This document shows positions 47,603 to 57,030 of a stretch of DNA of 64,000 bases, one piece after another. The position numbers were made by a program, and so were the translations under genes. The notes beneath the pieces were generated by a model. It saw only the letters and a list, made by a program, of their open reading frames with translations, was not told the DNA's origin and did no database searches. The DNA lies in the NCBI RefSeq assembly GCF_002355955.1, contig NZ_AP017368.1, forward strand, positions 890,001 through 954,000, read 5' to 3'. This stretch comes from Candidatus Desulfovibrio trichonymphae. GTDB lineage: Bacteria; Desulfobacterota; Desulfovibrionia; Desulfovibrionales; Desulfovibrionaceae. Position 1 is the stretch's first letter; every line of letters begins with the position of its first letter.

Positions 47603-49984
47603 TTACGGAAGCCGCTCGGCTCTTGCTTCCGCAAGCTGCGCTTCCGCGTCGCGTCCCAAGACGCGCATCGCCCGCGCCAGTGTTTGCCACGCCTCCGGGC
47701 AGTCGCGCAATGCCGCGCTTCTACGGGCCAGCATTTCCGCAAGCGACGGATCCTCATTGCCGTTCAAATAAAGTCTGGCCAGCGCCAGCATGGCCGCCGC
47801 ATCATCCGGGTTGCGCAAAAGCGCCTCACGCAAGAGTTCCCTCGCTTCGCCCTGTTGCCGCCCGTGCACCGCAAGCCCGGCCAGCAGCCTTCGCGCCGGG
47901 CACAGGTTGCCCGGCTGCGCGTCTTCCAAAGCCGCCGCGCGTTCGTAAAAACGCTTTGCCTGCCCCGGCCTGCGGCGTTCTTCACACATCTGCCCAAGAC
48001 GGATATGGGCAAAGCTGTGATTCGGCACAACAGCGATGCAACGGCGATAATAATGGCCCGCAGCGCGGCGCTCGCCAAGGCTCTGGCAGATTGCGCCCAA
48101 ATTGTAGCAGGTCTGCCCTGCCAAAGGCCCGTCAGCCCCGCGCTTCAAGGCCGCCAGAAAATGACGGCGCGCATCCTGTCTACGCCCAAGGGCGGCCATG
48201 CACACGCCAAGCGAATTCAAGGCCATCACATTGGTCTTGTCCGCCAGCAGGGCGAGCTTGTATTCCTCCACCGCTCCGAATACGTCGCCAAGACTGTAAA
48301 GCCTGTCCGCGCTGATGTTCAGCGCCAGAGAATTACATACCCCGGCTTTCGGTTCCGGCAATAAAAGCGCGTATTCCAGTGCTTTCAAGGCGCAGTCGCG
48401 CGTCTCGGCTTTTGTATAGCGCAAAAAAGGGTAGCCTGCCACGCCGGCCGCCGCGCCAAGGCCACGCTGTGCAAGACATTCGCACAAACGGCGATAGACC
48501 GGCGCCACATCTTCCGGCGTTGCGCCAGAATGAAACAAAATCAGGCTGTTGTCGCCGTATCTTCCGCCAAAAGGCGCAACGCCGCCTCCCAGGCCGCCAG
48601 ACCCGGATACGAGAGAGCGCCAAAGCCTAAATGCCCCGGCGCATGCCCGTGATCCTGCCCTGTCAAGGCGCACCAGGACAAGTGTAAAACGCGCCGACCT
48701 CTCCATTTCAAAGCCGGAACGCTTCAAAAAATCGCCGTAGCCGCACAGGCTTTCTCCTTTTGCACCATGTGCGCAGTCAGACGCCCTGAGAACAATATGG
48801 GTCTTCGGCTGCGAAGCCGGGGCTGACGCAGGGTCAAGCAGGGTCAGTCCATCGCCCGGCGCAGGCATGTTCGCCGCGTCGGCAACGTGCAGAATTTCCG
48901 CAACGGCGCCTGATTCCTCTACCTGCAACAGCACAATTTCGCCTTTGCAGGCACGCCCTGTTTCCCGGCCTTTCTCCGGGCTGTATACCGCGAAGCGCAT
49001 TCCTTCGGCAGCCTTGGCCCGGCGGCCGAGGCTGACGCGCAGACACGCGCCCTGAAGACTTTGCAGCACAACACCGCCTTCATGCAAAATACGGGCAAAA
49101 GGCATGACGCGACTTTTGCCCGTTCCGGCCATGCCGTCCCGCGCAACGTCCGCCGCGAGCCCTGCCAGCGACATGAGCCTGCGGGCCTGTTCAAACATGG
49201 GTAGCCGCATCTCCGCTCCCCGCATGTCCTGCGGATACAGCGCGTGCCCCGCGCAGAGCACGGGGCGGATGGATCTGCCTGTCAACGGATCGGGCAGACG
49301 CACTGTTTCCATACGGTCAAGCGCGGCGCGGGCCAGTTCGTGACAGGCCATACGCCCGCCGACAGGAAGCACAAGAGCCAGCTCATGACGCCCCACGCGG
49401 GCTGCCTGTACGCCCTCGGGCAGGTCGGCCGCGCACGCCTGCGCCAGCTTGCGCAACAGAGCATTTTCAGAGGCATAACCCACACGCAGGGCAGTTTCTT
49501 TGCCGTTACACAGGCGCAACAACACAAGCCCAAAGCACAAACTGTGCAGGGGAGCGGACTGATTGCCTGTTGCGGCCGGGTCATCCAAAAAAGCGCGCAC
49601 GCGAAGGGCCTGCTGCTGGATATCGGCAAAAAAAGCCTCTTCCGTGGCAAGAGAAGTCAGCGCATCTGTGCGCGTGGCTTTTACAAGGGCAAGATTGTCC
49701 AGGCAAAGCGCGGCCACTGCGGGCAGGACCGGCAAAAGCGGTCTGATCTCGCGCAGACGCACGCCGCGCGCCATAAAAACGCCCAGCAGGCGATTTTGCC
49801 GGGCAAGCGGCAGAAGCAGACGCCGCTCTTGCGGCACAAGCTTCGGCGTTGCCGGCGCGGATTCTGTGGGAAAATACAGGGCGTGCCCGCTGAAGGAAAA
49901 AAAATCCACCAGATTCCGGCGCAGCATGTCTTCCATTTCCAGCAGATCGCGACGCTCAAGCCCAGACTGACGGGAAATTTTCAT
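47603..49984 (-). CDS. Degenerate GGDEF and TPR protein
   Basis: A 793-residue cytoplasmic protein. A GAF-like N-terminus (about 1-100) is followed by a GGDEF-type domain opening ATRTDALTSLATEEAFF, in which the active-site loop reads GRHEL rather than GGDEF. A second similar domain (about 430-550) has YGDNS at the equivalent place. The C-terminal 240 residues are at least five tetratricopeptide repeats (for example AVEEYKLALLADKTNVMALN). Both cyclase sites look inactive, so it is more likely a c-di-GMP-independent scaffold or nucleotide sensor than a diguanylate cyclase. It converges with the SNF2 gene with 18 bases between. Confidence 0.75.
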   Translation of the reverse strand: MKISRQSGLERRDLLEMEDMLRRNLVDFFSFSGHALYFPTESAPATPKLVPQERRLLLPLARQNRLLGVFMARGVRLREIRPLLPVLPAVAALCLDNLALVKATRTDALTSLATEEAFFADIQQQALRVRAFLDDPAATGNQSAPLHSLCFGLVLLRLCNGKETALRVGYASENALLRKLAQACAADLPEGVQAARVGRHELALVLPVGGRMACHELARAALDRMETVRLPDPLTGRSIRPVLCAGHALYPQDMRGAEMRLPMFEQARRLMSLAGLAADVARDGMAGTGKSRVMPFARILHEGGVVLQSLQGACLRVSLGRRAKAAEGMRFAVYSPEKGRETGRACKGEIVLLQVEESGAVAEILHVADAANMPAPGDGLTLLDPASAPASQPKTHIVLRASDCAHGAKGESLCGYGDFLKRSGFEMERSARFTLVLVRLDRAGSRACAGAFRLWRSLVSGSGGLGGGVAPFGGRYGDNSLILFHSGATPEDVAPVYRRLCECLAQRGLGAAAGVAGYPFLRYTKAETRDCALKALEYALLLPEPKAGVCNSLALNISADRLYSLGDVFGAVEEYKLALLADKTNVMALNSLGVCMAALGRRQDARRHFLAALKRGADGPLAGQTCYNLGAICQSLGERRAAGHYYRRCIAVVPNHSFAHIRLGQMCEERRRPGQAKRFYERAAALEDAQPGNLCPARRLLAGLAVHGRQQGEARELLREALLRNPDDAAAMLALARLYLNGNEDPSLAEMLARRSAALRDCPEAWQTLARAMRVLGRDAEAQLAEARAERLP

Positions 49985-50349
49985 GCCGGCAGTGTAGTGA
50001 AGGCGCGACCGATTGTCCAGCAGCAGGTTCGCTCAGAACGTCCAACGAAGGCTGACGGAGAAGGGGAGATTCACATATTTTATCCATAACCATTGCTGTT
50101 ATTAGATTTTATTGTCATTCCATCACCACCGGTTGCGCAGCTCTCTATACGGCACAGCGAAACACATACAAAACGCATCTGTCCGGCACTGCCCTGTTAT
50201 GGCGCACAGCCTGTCGGTCTTTGTTTGGTATTTTTCTTCATAATATTTTAAAATTTTATGATTTTTCTTCCGTGAAAGAATGAGTTCCTAGCTTGCGATT
50301 CCCATGTCTTTTAAAACTGTCTCCAGATAATTTTCAAAAGCACAATGCT
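49985..50349 (-). other. AT-rich gap with a possible C-terminal gene fragment
   Basis: About 365 bases, AT-rich around 50210-50280, upstream of the GGDEF/TPR gene. On the minus strand, out of frame with the UvrD stop at 50350, the bases 50294-50365 read YGNKLEHCAFENYLETVLKD then MGIAS-stop, which looks protein-like. It may be the tail of a lost gene. No domain is recognised. Confidence 0.3.
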
Positions 50350-53300
50350 CTAATTTGTTCCCATAACGGACAGCAGCGAAAGACGACGCGCTGCGGCACG
50401 TTTGTACTTTACAAGAGCGCTTGGGCGGCAGAATTGTTTGATGTCGTTAAGAAATGGTGACAGCGCAAGGCGGAGCCTTGTCCCCCACAGCACACGTTGC
50501 GCTGCGCGGCTCAGAAACAGCACTCGTGCGGCGCGTGTCAACCCGACATAGAGAAGACGACGTTCATCCTCAACATCAGAGCCGTCTTCTCCTGATTCAT
50601 CTTCTCTGTTATCTGCCGGTGTCTGGGCTGTGGGGCGGTCAGCAGTGGCCTTGTCTTCGCAGCGCAAAAGAAGGCCGCGACGCAACGGCAACAGACCGTT
50701 TTCCAGCCCAGGCAGAAAAACAGCTTCAAATTCAAGCCCTTTTGAGGCATGGAGAGTGAGAATTTGCACTTGCTCCGCCTTGGATCGCGCTAGTTCAGCC
50801 TCCTGAAGCCAGATCAGACGGCGAAAGAGTTCCTCCCAGTCACCGCATTCCTGAAAAAGGCTGCAGACTTCCCGCCATGCCCTACTTCTGCTGATGTGCT
50901 CTCCTGCCCAAGGTTGGCGGGCGAGCCAAGGGAAGAGTTCTGTCGGGGAGGGAAGAAAACCGGCAGTCCATGGAAGGTCCTCAACCAATATTGTGTCATC
51001 AGCCGGGAGGAGCGGCCCGAGAGATACAGACAGATTCGCAAATCCGCAGTGTGCTGCAGCCATCTTGAGCAGGCGTCCGCAGACAGGATCCTGCAGTATA
51101 TTTTCCTCGGCAGGGGCTGCGCAGGGAATGCCGGCGCGCTCCAAAGCCCGTCGCAATACCGGCATTTGTGCTTTGAGGCGAACCAGCACGGCAATATCCG
51201 AGGGAGAAAGCGGTTCCGGCTCGTCACCCGTTGCGCGGTCTTCGCCATTGGAGCACATCTGATCAAGCAGCGTATGGCTTGTGCCGCCAAGCAGGCGTTG
51301 TATGCGGCGGGCTATGGCGTCGGCCTCCGCCTGATCGTCCGGCGCGTCCAAAAAATGGATGCTGCAGTCAATGCGCCGTACAGCGTTCAGCGGGGCGCAA
51401 GCTGCTCTGCCGCCAAGCAGCGTCTGCGCCAGCGTGAGAATCGCCTGCCCGGAACGGTAACTCTGTCCAAGACGGTAAAGGGACAGTTGCGGCCAGAAGT
51501 CTGCAAGGACTGCTGCGCAGTTTTGTCCGGCACCTCGAAAACCATAGATTGCTTGATCAGGGTCGCCTATGCCGAAAAAACCTTGGCCGCCAGCGGACAG
51601 CATGGCGCGGACAAGCTCAAGCTGGACGGGCGAAAGATCCTGAACTTCATCCACAAGCACATGCAGCGGACGTTCCGCTGGCGGAAGCGTGGGCAAATGT
51701 GCCAGAAGGCTTTCCAGCAGATCCTGATAGTCCAGCAGGCGGATTTCCGGATTTGCGGTTTTACGTTGATTATAGCGGTCAACGGCAAGCTGGGCGACTT
51801 CAGCAAAAGTGCCGCCGGTCTCGCGGGCTAGGGAGATTATATCCCAAAGTCTCCGCAAGTCACGTTGCGCAACGGCGGGATTTGCCGCTGCAAAAAGCGC
51901 GTAAGATGCGTCATCCGTCAACAGGAGAGATTTTGGATAGTGCGTCTGAACAACACTGTAGGCAAGGGCGTGCAGGGTGTCGCAGCGCGGCAGATGCTCG
52001 CGCATATGCGGCAATGCACGCGACAGCCGTTCACGCAATTCGCCCGCAGCGCGACGGGTAAAGGTGAGGGCAACAATCCGCCGCGGCTCCACGCCGTGCT
52101 CAAGCAGCCATTGCAAGCGGCCTGTCAAAATGCGGGTCTTTCCGGCGCCTGGTCCCGCAAGAACAAGAACAGGGGCGGGACCGGCAGCAAGCGAGGTTCG
52201 CTGTTCCTCAGAAAGGCCCCCCTGTTCGTGGAAAATCAGAGATGTCACAGGCCGTTCTTCAAGTGCCGTGGAGGGATGCTTTTGAAGCCTTGCGGACGCC
52301 CGCATGTCTGTTGCAGGAAAGGACTGCGGTGCACTGCGCATTGCAAAGCCGGGCAACGCCTTGCTTCCGGCGCGTATATCGCGCAATTCTTCAGGTGTGA
52401 AGACGCGCGCTGAACCATACTGACCGTCAAAACCGCCGCTGCGGATAATATTACCGCGGCGCATGCGCGCAACAGCCTCACCGAGCACATCCCAGCGCGC
52501 ACGTATATCGGCTTCAGGCAAAAGACAGAGGAGGCGCAATTCCGGCCCGAGGTCACGCAAGAGGCGTATATAGCAGTCGTGAACCTTGCGGGATTCCGGC
52601 CCGACGCCAAGAATTTCACTAAGCAACTCAGGCAGGGGTATCAGCGGCTTTGCCGACGGTTCCAGTGGCAGCTCAGGTGGCGACTCCCTGTCAGCGAGCG
52701 CAAGCACACGATGCAGCACGCCAATAGTCAGGGATTTGCTGCAGACAGGACAAATATTGTTGAGTGCCAGCGTTTCATGCGGTTCAAAAACGACATTACA
52801 GGCTCTGTGGCCGTCAAGATAGTATTTGCCTTCCTCAGGGCAAAATTCCAGTGTGCCGAGAAAAAGGCAGGAAGACGTTTGATTCGTCCGTCGCGCCGCC
52901 GCGGCTCGCAGCGCTGTAAACAAGCCTGTAAAGGAGGGACGTCCTGCAAAGAGATTTGCTTCTCTTCCGAGATTTGCAGGGGAATGTGCGTCGGAATTTG
53001 AAATGAGAGCAAAGTTGTCCAGCCGGCTAACAAGGCGGTTCATGGCAGGATCAGATGACAGTCCGGTTTCAAGCGCAAAAATGTGTGAGGAAAGATCGCC
53101 GAAGCAGTCAGTCAGTCGATCAAAGCCTGATTTTGAACCGAAAAGGGAAAACCAGGGGGTCCATATATGAGCCGGTATCAGGACGGCGTGCGGAGCAGCC
53201 TCCAAAACAATTTCAAGCAGATCACGGCTGTCAAGTCCCAGTATGGGCCGTCCGTCGGCAGAGAGATTGCCTACACAAGCAAGCCTGTCAGCAATGCGGT

Positions 53301-53679
53301 CAGCATCTTCAAGTGTGGGCGCATAGACAAGGTTGTGTACTTTACGGACTTTACCGTGACGTTTGTAAATGGAACTGATTTCTGCCTGAAGGCAAAAAAG
53401 CGTGTCTGAGGCGGTTGCAGGGACAAAAGGAGGGACAAAAGGAATGTCAATTTCCCGAAGAGGAGCAGGACTAGTCAGACGGTAGAAGCCGCTTTCTTCG
53501 TCAAGACATAAATGTTCCCGCAATTCCGCGCGCCATTGCGGATGTGTGAAATCGCCCGTCGCAAGCACGTCTATGCCCTTGCAAGAAGCCCAGGCCGCAA
53601 GAGTTAACGGGTTGAGTTGCTTGCTGGTGGCACGCGAAAAGCGGGAATGAATATGGAGATCGGCAGTAAAGGTCAGCAT
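50350..53679 (-). CDS. EndoQ-like PHP nuclease fused to UvrD/Rep helicase
   Basis: A 1109-residue fusion. Residues 1-about 330 match endonuclease Q: D7LHIHS, ATGDFTHPQW (39-48), HNLVYAP, PAHIWTPWFSLFG, ISNSDAHSPANLGREAN (about 226-242), and the zinc-ribbon start NNICPVCSKSLTIGV (about 310). Residues about 485-1109 form an SF1A helicase: Walker A AGPGAGKTRIL (about 507), DEVQDLSPVQ, QSYRSGQAIL, TLHASKGLEFEAVFLP and YVGLTRAARVLF. EndoQ nicks DNA 5' of deaminated bases such as uracil and hypoxanthine; UvrD unwinds from nicks. The fusion suggests one polypeptide that nicks at deaminated bases and peels the strand. All PHP metal ligands that I can place appear intact. Confidence 0.88.
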   Translation of the reverse strand: MLTFTADLHIHSRFSRATSKQLNPLTLAAWASCKGIDVLATGDFTHPQWRAELREHLCLDEESGFYRLTSPAPLREIDIPFVPPFVPATASDTLFCLQAEISSIYKRHGKVRKVHNLVYAPTLEDADRIADRLACVGNLSADGRPILGLDSRDLLEIVLEAAPHAVLIPAHIWTPWFSLFGSKSGFDRLTDCFGDLSSHIFALETGLSSDPAMNRLVSRLDNFALISNSDAHSPANLGREANLFAGRPSFTGLFTALRAAAARRTNQTSSCLFLGTLEFCPEEGKYYLDGHRACNVVFEPHETLALNNICPVCSKSLTIGVLHRVLALADRESPPELPLEPSAKPLIPLPELLSEILGVGPESRKVHDCYIRLLRDLGPELRLLCLLPEADIRARWDVLGEAVARMRRGNIIRSGGFDGQYGSARVFTPEELRDIRAGSKALPGFAMRSAPQSFPATDMRASARLQKHPSTALEERPVTSLIFHEQGGLSEEQRTSLAAGPAPVLVLAGPGAGKTRILTGRLQWLLEHGVEPRRIVALTFTRRAAGELRERLSRALPHMREHLPRCDTLHALAYSVVQTHYPKSLLLTDDASYALFAAANPAVAQRDLRRLWDIISLARETGGTFAEVAQLAVDRYNQRKTANPEIRLLDYQDLLESLLAHLPTLPPAERPLHVLVDEVQDLSPVQLELVRAMLSAGGQGFFGIGDPDQAIYGFRGAGQNCAAVLADFWPQLSLYRLGQSYRSGQAILTLAQTLLGGRAACAPLNAVRRIDCSIHFLDAPDDQAEADAIARRIQRLLGGTSHTLLDQMCSNGEDRATGDEPEPLSPSDIAVLVRLKAQMPVLRRALERAGIPCAAPAEENILQDPVCGRLLKMAAAHCGFANLSVSLGPLLPADDTILVEDLPWTAGFLPSPTELFPWLARQPWAGEHISRSRAWREVCSLFQECGDWEELFRRLIWLQEAELARSKAEQVQILTLHASKGLEFEAVFLPGLENGLLPLRRGLLLRCEDKATADRPTAQTPADNREDESGEDGSDVEDERRLLYVGLTRAARVLFLSRAAQRVLWGTRLRLALSPFLNDIKQFCRPSALVKYKRAAARRLSLLSVMGTN

Positions 53680-53706
53680 ATTCGTAACATAAGAGCGAAA
53701 AACATG

Positions 53707-55794
53707 TTAGAGGAGCTGTCCATCATAGTTAAAAAAAGCCTGACGCCGCGATTCAGGCAAGCCGTGCGGCGTGTGCTCCTCAATATGCGCGAAGAAACTG
53801 TAGCCCGCGTCCACAAGCTCCTTGCGTTTTTCAGTCAGGTCGAGAGGCCAGCCGGGGTAGAGCCAGATATTGGCACCATAGCGGCGTGCCCAGAACATTT
53901 CTCCCTTGGGGCTGACAAAAGGCATATCCGTCTTGATGCCCAACAGGCCAAAACGGCTGATGCCCACAGGCCAGAACCCGGTGAGAACAAGACCGAGCGG
54001 CAGGGGACTCTGACGCGGCAGCGCGAGCAAGTCGTCACGGGCAAGCTCCAGACTGACAAAAGCGGCTGCAAAGCCCATTTTCCGCAGCACGCCCAGTGCT
54101 GCGGCATTAGCTGCGCCGCAAAAGGGGCCAGCCAAAAGCTGCACACTGTCTGACTGGTCAGGAAAGAAGCAGCGCTGCCAGGGGGCGTTGCAGACAAAAC
54201 GCCGCGCACCGTCGCGTCGGAGGTGCTCTATGCGGCGGGCAAGAGAATCTTCTTCTTCCGGCCAGACAACCGGCGGCAGCCACCAGACAACGCGTGAAAC
54301 TACAGTGCGGGAAAGCGCGGCACTGCGTAGCGAAAGCCAGAGCGCCGTCTCAAACTTGCGGCTAAAACGCGTTTCCCTGCCCCGCGGCACGCTTGCGCGC
54401 AGAAGCATATCCGGCTGTGGGGCAGACCGGACGGGCATAGAAAGACGGGGGGAGGCGTCAACGGCTTTTGCAGGACGGCCCTGCACCTCGCGAAGTTTGG
54501 CCTGCCAAGAGGCAATCGCCGCTGCGAGTTGAGGGTCGCGCCGGTCAATCAAAAAAACAGGGGTACCGTTTTTGGGTGTTTTGTGCTTTGCCGTGCGCAG
54601 AGTTAATGTACCTGCCTTGGGGACTCGACGGGTGACGGGCAGCGTGGCGTGCCAAGTTTCATCTTCAACGCCGACACGCAGGCAATCACCAGGCAGTAAA
54701 TCAAAATGCGGCTTGAGCAGCACGCTCCTGTTTTGTGTCATGTTGATTTTGCCCGCCAGAAGGCCGGAAGAAGTCTGCCCGCCGGGGTCGGTAGGCACGC
54801 GCTCTTTGGCAGGCAGAAAGTTCGCTCTGGTGAGAGGGCGGCCTAAGGCCATTTGCAGGAGTTCCTGCGCCATTTTACGGGCCTTGGGGTCAGACGCGTC
54901 GGCCCGCAACATGCGATAGGCCGTGACAACATGATAAACGTAATAAGGGCCTTTTTTACGGCCTTCAATTTTCCAGGAAACAAGACGGCGCATGCCGAGG
55001 AGGGTTTTTGTGAGCACGTCCAGAGAGAGATCAAGACAGGAAAAAAAGCGGCCTTCCCGCCCTTTGCCGCCGGATGCTTTGCGGCGTTCATGATGATAAA
55101 TGTCTTCCGGAATGCGTTTGTGTTCATGGCGGCGGACAGCAGAGATCCCCTGGCTGTAGAGGCGTCTGCATGGCTGAACGCAATAGCCGCGCAACCCACT
55201 TTTACCTCCCATGTAGCTTGACCACCAGCAGCGGCCGGAAACGCAATAACACAATGCGCCATGTACAAAACATTCCAGGTTGAGTCCGTCAGGACAGGCC
55301 GCGTCCATCATGCGTATTTCGTCAATGGAGAGCTCCCGCGGCAGGATGACCCTGTCCGCTCCACAGCAGCGCGCAGCGATAAGCGCGCGCGGGTGGGTCA
55401 CATTGGCAAGGGTGGAGAGAAAAAGTCCCTTTTCAAATCCTGCCTGACGGGCCAGATCAAGCATCCCCATGTCTTGTATGATCAGGCCGTCCGGCCTTGC
55501 CTGCCGCACAAGACGCACGAGCAGACGGTAGGCTGCCTTTATTTCCGACGGTTTGAGCAGAGTGTTCATGGTGACGTAGACGCGCCTTTGCTCTGCGTGC
55601 GCCAGATCTGTCAGACGCGAAAGCTCTGTCAGGCTGAAGTTTTCCGCTTGCATTCGTGCGGAAAAATGCTTGAGTCCCACATATACGGCATCCGCTCCTG
55701 CGGCCAGCGCGGCCAAAAACGAGTCAATGTCGCCCGCGGGTGCGAGAATTTCCGGCGGCGTGCGTGGCGGCGTTTGGGCGGAATGCTCCGTCAT
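53707..55794 (-). CDS. Peptidase U32 family protein
   Basis: A 695-residue protein. The N-terminal half is a TIM-barrel-like U32 domain starting EILAPAGDIDSFLAALAAGA. It carries the family signature LECFVHGALCYCVSGRCWWS followed by a GLRGYCVQPCRR cysteine cluster, which may hold an iron-sulphur centre. The C-terminal half has an added domain typical of the longer U32 proteins. Relatives (RlhA, TrhP) modify RNA by hydroxylation rather than cleaving peptides, so the peptidase name is historical. The ATG overlaps the stop of the upstream epimerase gene (ATGA). Confidence 0.88.
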   Translation of the reverse strand: MTEHSAQTPPRTPPEILAPAGDIDSFLAALAAGADAVYVGLKHFSARMQAENFSLTELSRLTDLAHAEQRRVYVTMNTLLKPSEIKAAYRLLVRLVRQARPDGLIIQDMGMLDLARQAGFEKGLFLSTLANVTHPRALIAARCCGADRVILPRELSIDEIRMMDAACPDGLNLECFVHGALCYCVSGRCWWSSYMGGKSGLRGYCVQPCRRLYSQGISAVRRHEHKRIPEDIYHHERRKASGGKGREGRFFSCLDLSLDVLTKTLLGMRRLVSWKIEGRKKGPYYVYHVVTAYRMLRADASDPKARKMAQELLQMALGRPLTRANFLPAKERVPTDPGGQTSSGLLAGKINMTQNRSVLLKPHFDLLPGDCLRVGVEDETWHATLPVTRRVPKAGTLTLRTAKHKTPKNGTPVFLIDRRDPQLAAAIASWQAKLREVQGRPAKAVDASPRLSMPVRSAPQPDMLLRASVPRGRETRFSRKFETALWLSLRSAALSRTVVSRVVWWLPPVVWPEEEDSLARRIEHLRRDGARRFVCNAPWQRCFFPDQSDSVQLLAGPFCGAANAAALGVLRKMGFAAAFVSLELARDDLLALPRQSPLPLGLVLTGFWPVGISRFGLLGIKTDMPFVSPKGEMFWARRYGANIWLYPGWPLDLTEKRKELVDAGYSFFAHIEEHTPHGLPESRRQAFFNYDGQLL

Positions 55795-56810
55795 GATTTG
55801 TAATATTCCCTGTACCAGGCCGCAAAACGGGCAATGCCGTCGCGCAGATGCGTTTTGGGTGTAAAACCGGTGCGTTCATTCATATCGTTTATGTCGGCAA
55901 AGGTGGCTTCCAGATCGCCGGGCTGCATGGGCAAGAACGTTTTGCGAGCTTTTTGTCCAAAGGCGTCTTCCAACAGGGATATAAAGGTATTGAGTTCAAC
56001 AGAGGTGTTATTGCCGATATTATGCACGCGCCAAGGCGCGGAGCTTGCGGCCGGGTTCGGCGCGGCCGTGTCAAAGTCCGTATCCGGCGTGGGGATGAGG
56101 GGCACAAGACGCGCCAGAGCTTCCACAGCATCGTCAATATAGGTAAAGTCGCGACACATGCGGCCTTTGTTAAATACCCGCAGCTCCTGCCCGCGCACAA
56201 TGGCTGCGGCAAAAATGTGTGGGGCCATGTCCGGCCGACCCCAAGGACCGTACACCGTAAACAGGCGTACTCCCGTACAGGGCAGACGGTAGAGATGGCT
56301 GTAGGCATGCGCCATGAGTTCATTGCTCTTTTTTGTGGCGGCGTACAGGCTTGCCGGGTGATCAGTATTGTGGCGGACAGAATAGGGTCTTTGCGTGTTC
56401 AGGCCGTAAACCGAGCTGGATGAGGCAAAAATCAGGTGGGCGACGTTGTGGTTGCGGCAGCATTCGAGCAGATGGCCGAATCCTGTCAGATTTGTGCTGA
56501 TATAAGCTGCCGGGTTTTGCAGGCTGTAGCGCACGCCCGCCTGCGCTGCCATATTGACGACATAAGTGAAGTTTTCGTGCGTAAAAAGGGCATCAAGGCC
56601 TGCATTGTCGGCCAGATCCAGCCTGACGAAACGAAAGTGTTTGCCGGCTTCCGGCGCAGATGCAATACTGGCCAGGCGATCTTTCTTGAGCTGCACGTCA
56701 TAATAGTCGTTCAGATTGTCAATGCCGGTCACGTCGTGACCGGCAGCCAGCAGCCGCAACGTCAGGTGATAGCCTATAAAACCGGCCGCGCCGGTCACAA
56801 GCACATGCAT
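55791..56810 (-). CDS. NAD-dependent nucleotide-sugar epimerase (UDP-glucuronate 4-epimerase-like)
   Basis: A 339-residue short-chain dehydrogenase-type enzyme. The NAD motif GAAGFIG is at residues 7-13, the catalytic Ser region is SSSSVYG and the YAATK motif follows. Substrate-loop segments VYGPWGRPDMAPHIF and GRMCRDFTYIDDAVEAL are typical of UDP-glucuronate 4-epimerases (CapI/LpsL). It would supply galacturonate for surface polysaccharide. GGAGG lies just before the ATG at 56810, which starts exactly at the Rossmann fold. It is translationally coupled to the U32 gene. Confidence 0.93.
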   Translation of the reverse strand: MHVLVTGAAGFIGYHLTLRLLAAGHDVTGIDNLNDYYDVQLKKDRLASIASAPEAGKHFRFVRLDLADNAGLDALFTHENFTYVVNMAAQAGVRYSLQNPAAYISTNLTGFGHLLECCRNHNVAHLIFASSSSVYGLNTQRPYSVRHNTDHPASLYAATKKSNELMAHAYSHLYRLPCTGVRLFTVYGPWGRPDMAPHIFAAAIVRGQELRVFNKGRMCRDFTYIDDAVEALARLVPLIPTPDTDFDTAAPNPAASSAPWRVHNIGNNTSVELNTFISLLEDAFGQKARKTFLPMQPGDLEATFADINDMNERTGFTPKTHLRDGIARFAAWYREYYKS

Positions 56811-56980
56811 GCCGCCTCCTTTGCCTGTCCGCGCCAAGAGTACGGCAGATGTGTTCCCAAGGCAAGGGCTGGTTTTTCAAGCGGGCAGGACGAAAGCCGC
56901 TCTGTTGCTACGCCGCTGCGCGGCTGGCTGTTGCCAAAAGCCGTCGGAGCTGCTATTTATTAAGACGGAGGCCGGGATTG

Positions 56981-57007
56981 ACGTCGGTTGACGTCGAAAT
57001 CCGACGT
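56981..57007 (+). promoter_or_regulatory. Inverted repeat upstream of the MFS remnant
   Basis: ACGTCGG (56981-56987) and CCGACGT (57001-57007) form a perfect 7-base inverted repeat, and TTGACGTCG occurs twice within the stretch. It could be the former operator of the transporter gene. Only position supports that. Confidence 0.3.
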
Positions 57008-57030
57008 GACTGCGACGCCGCCGGCACAGC

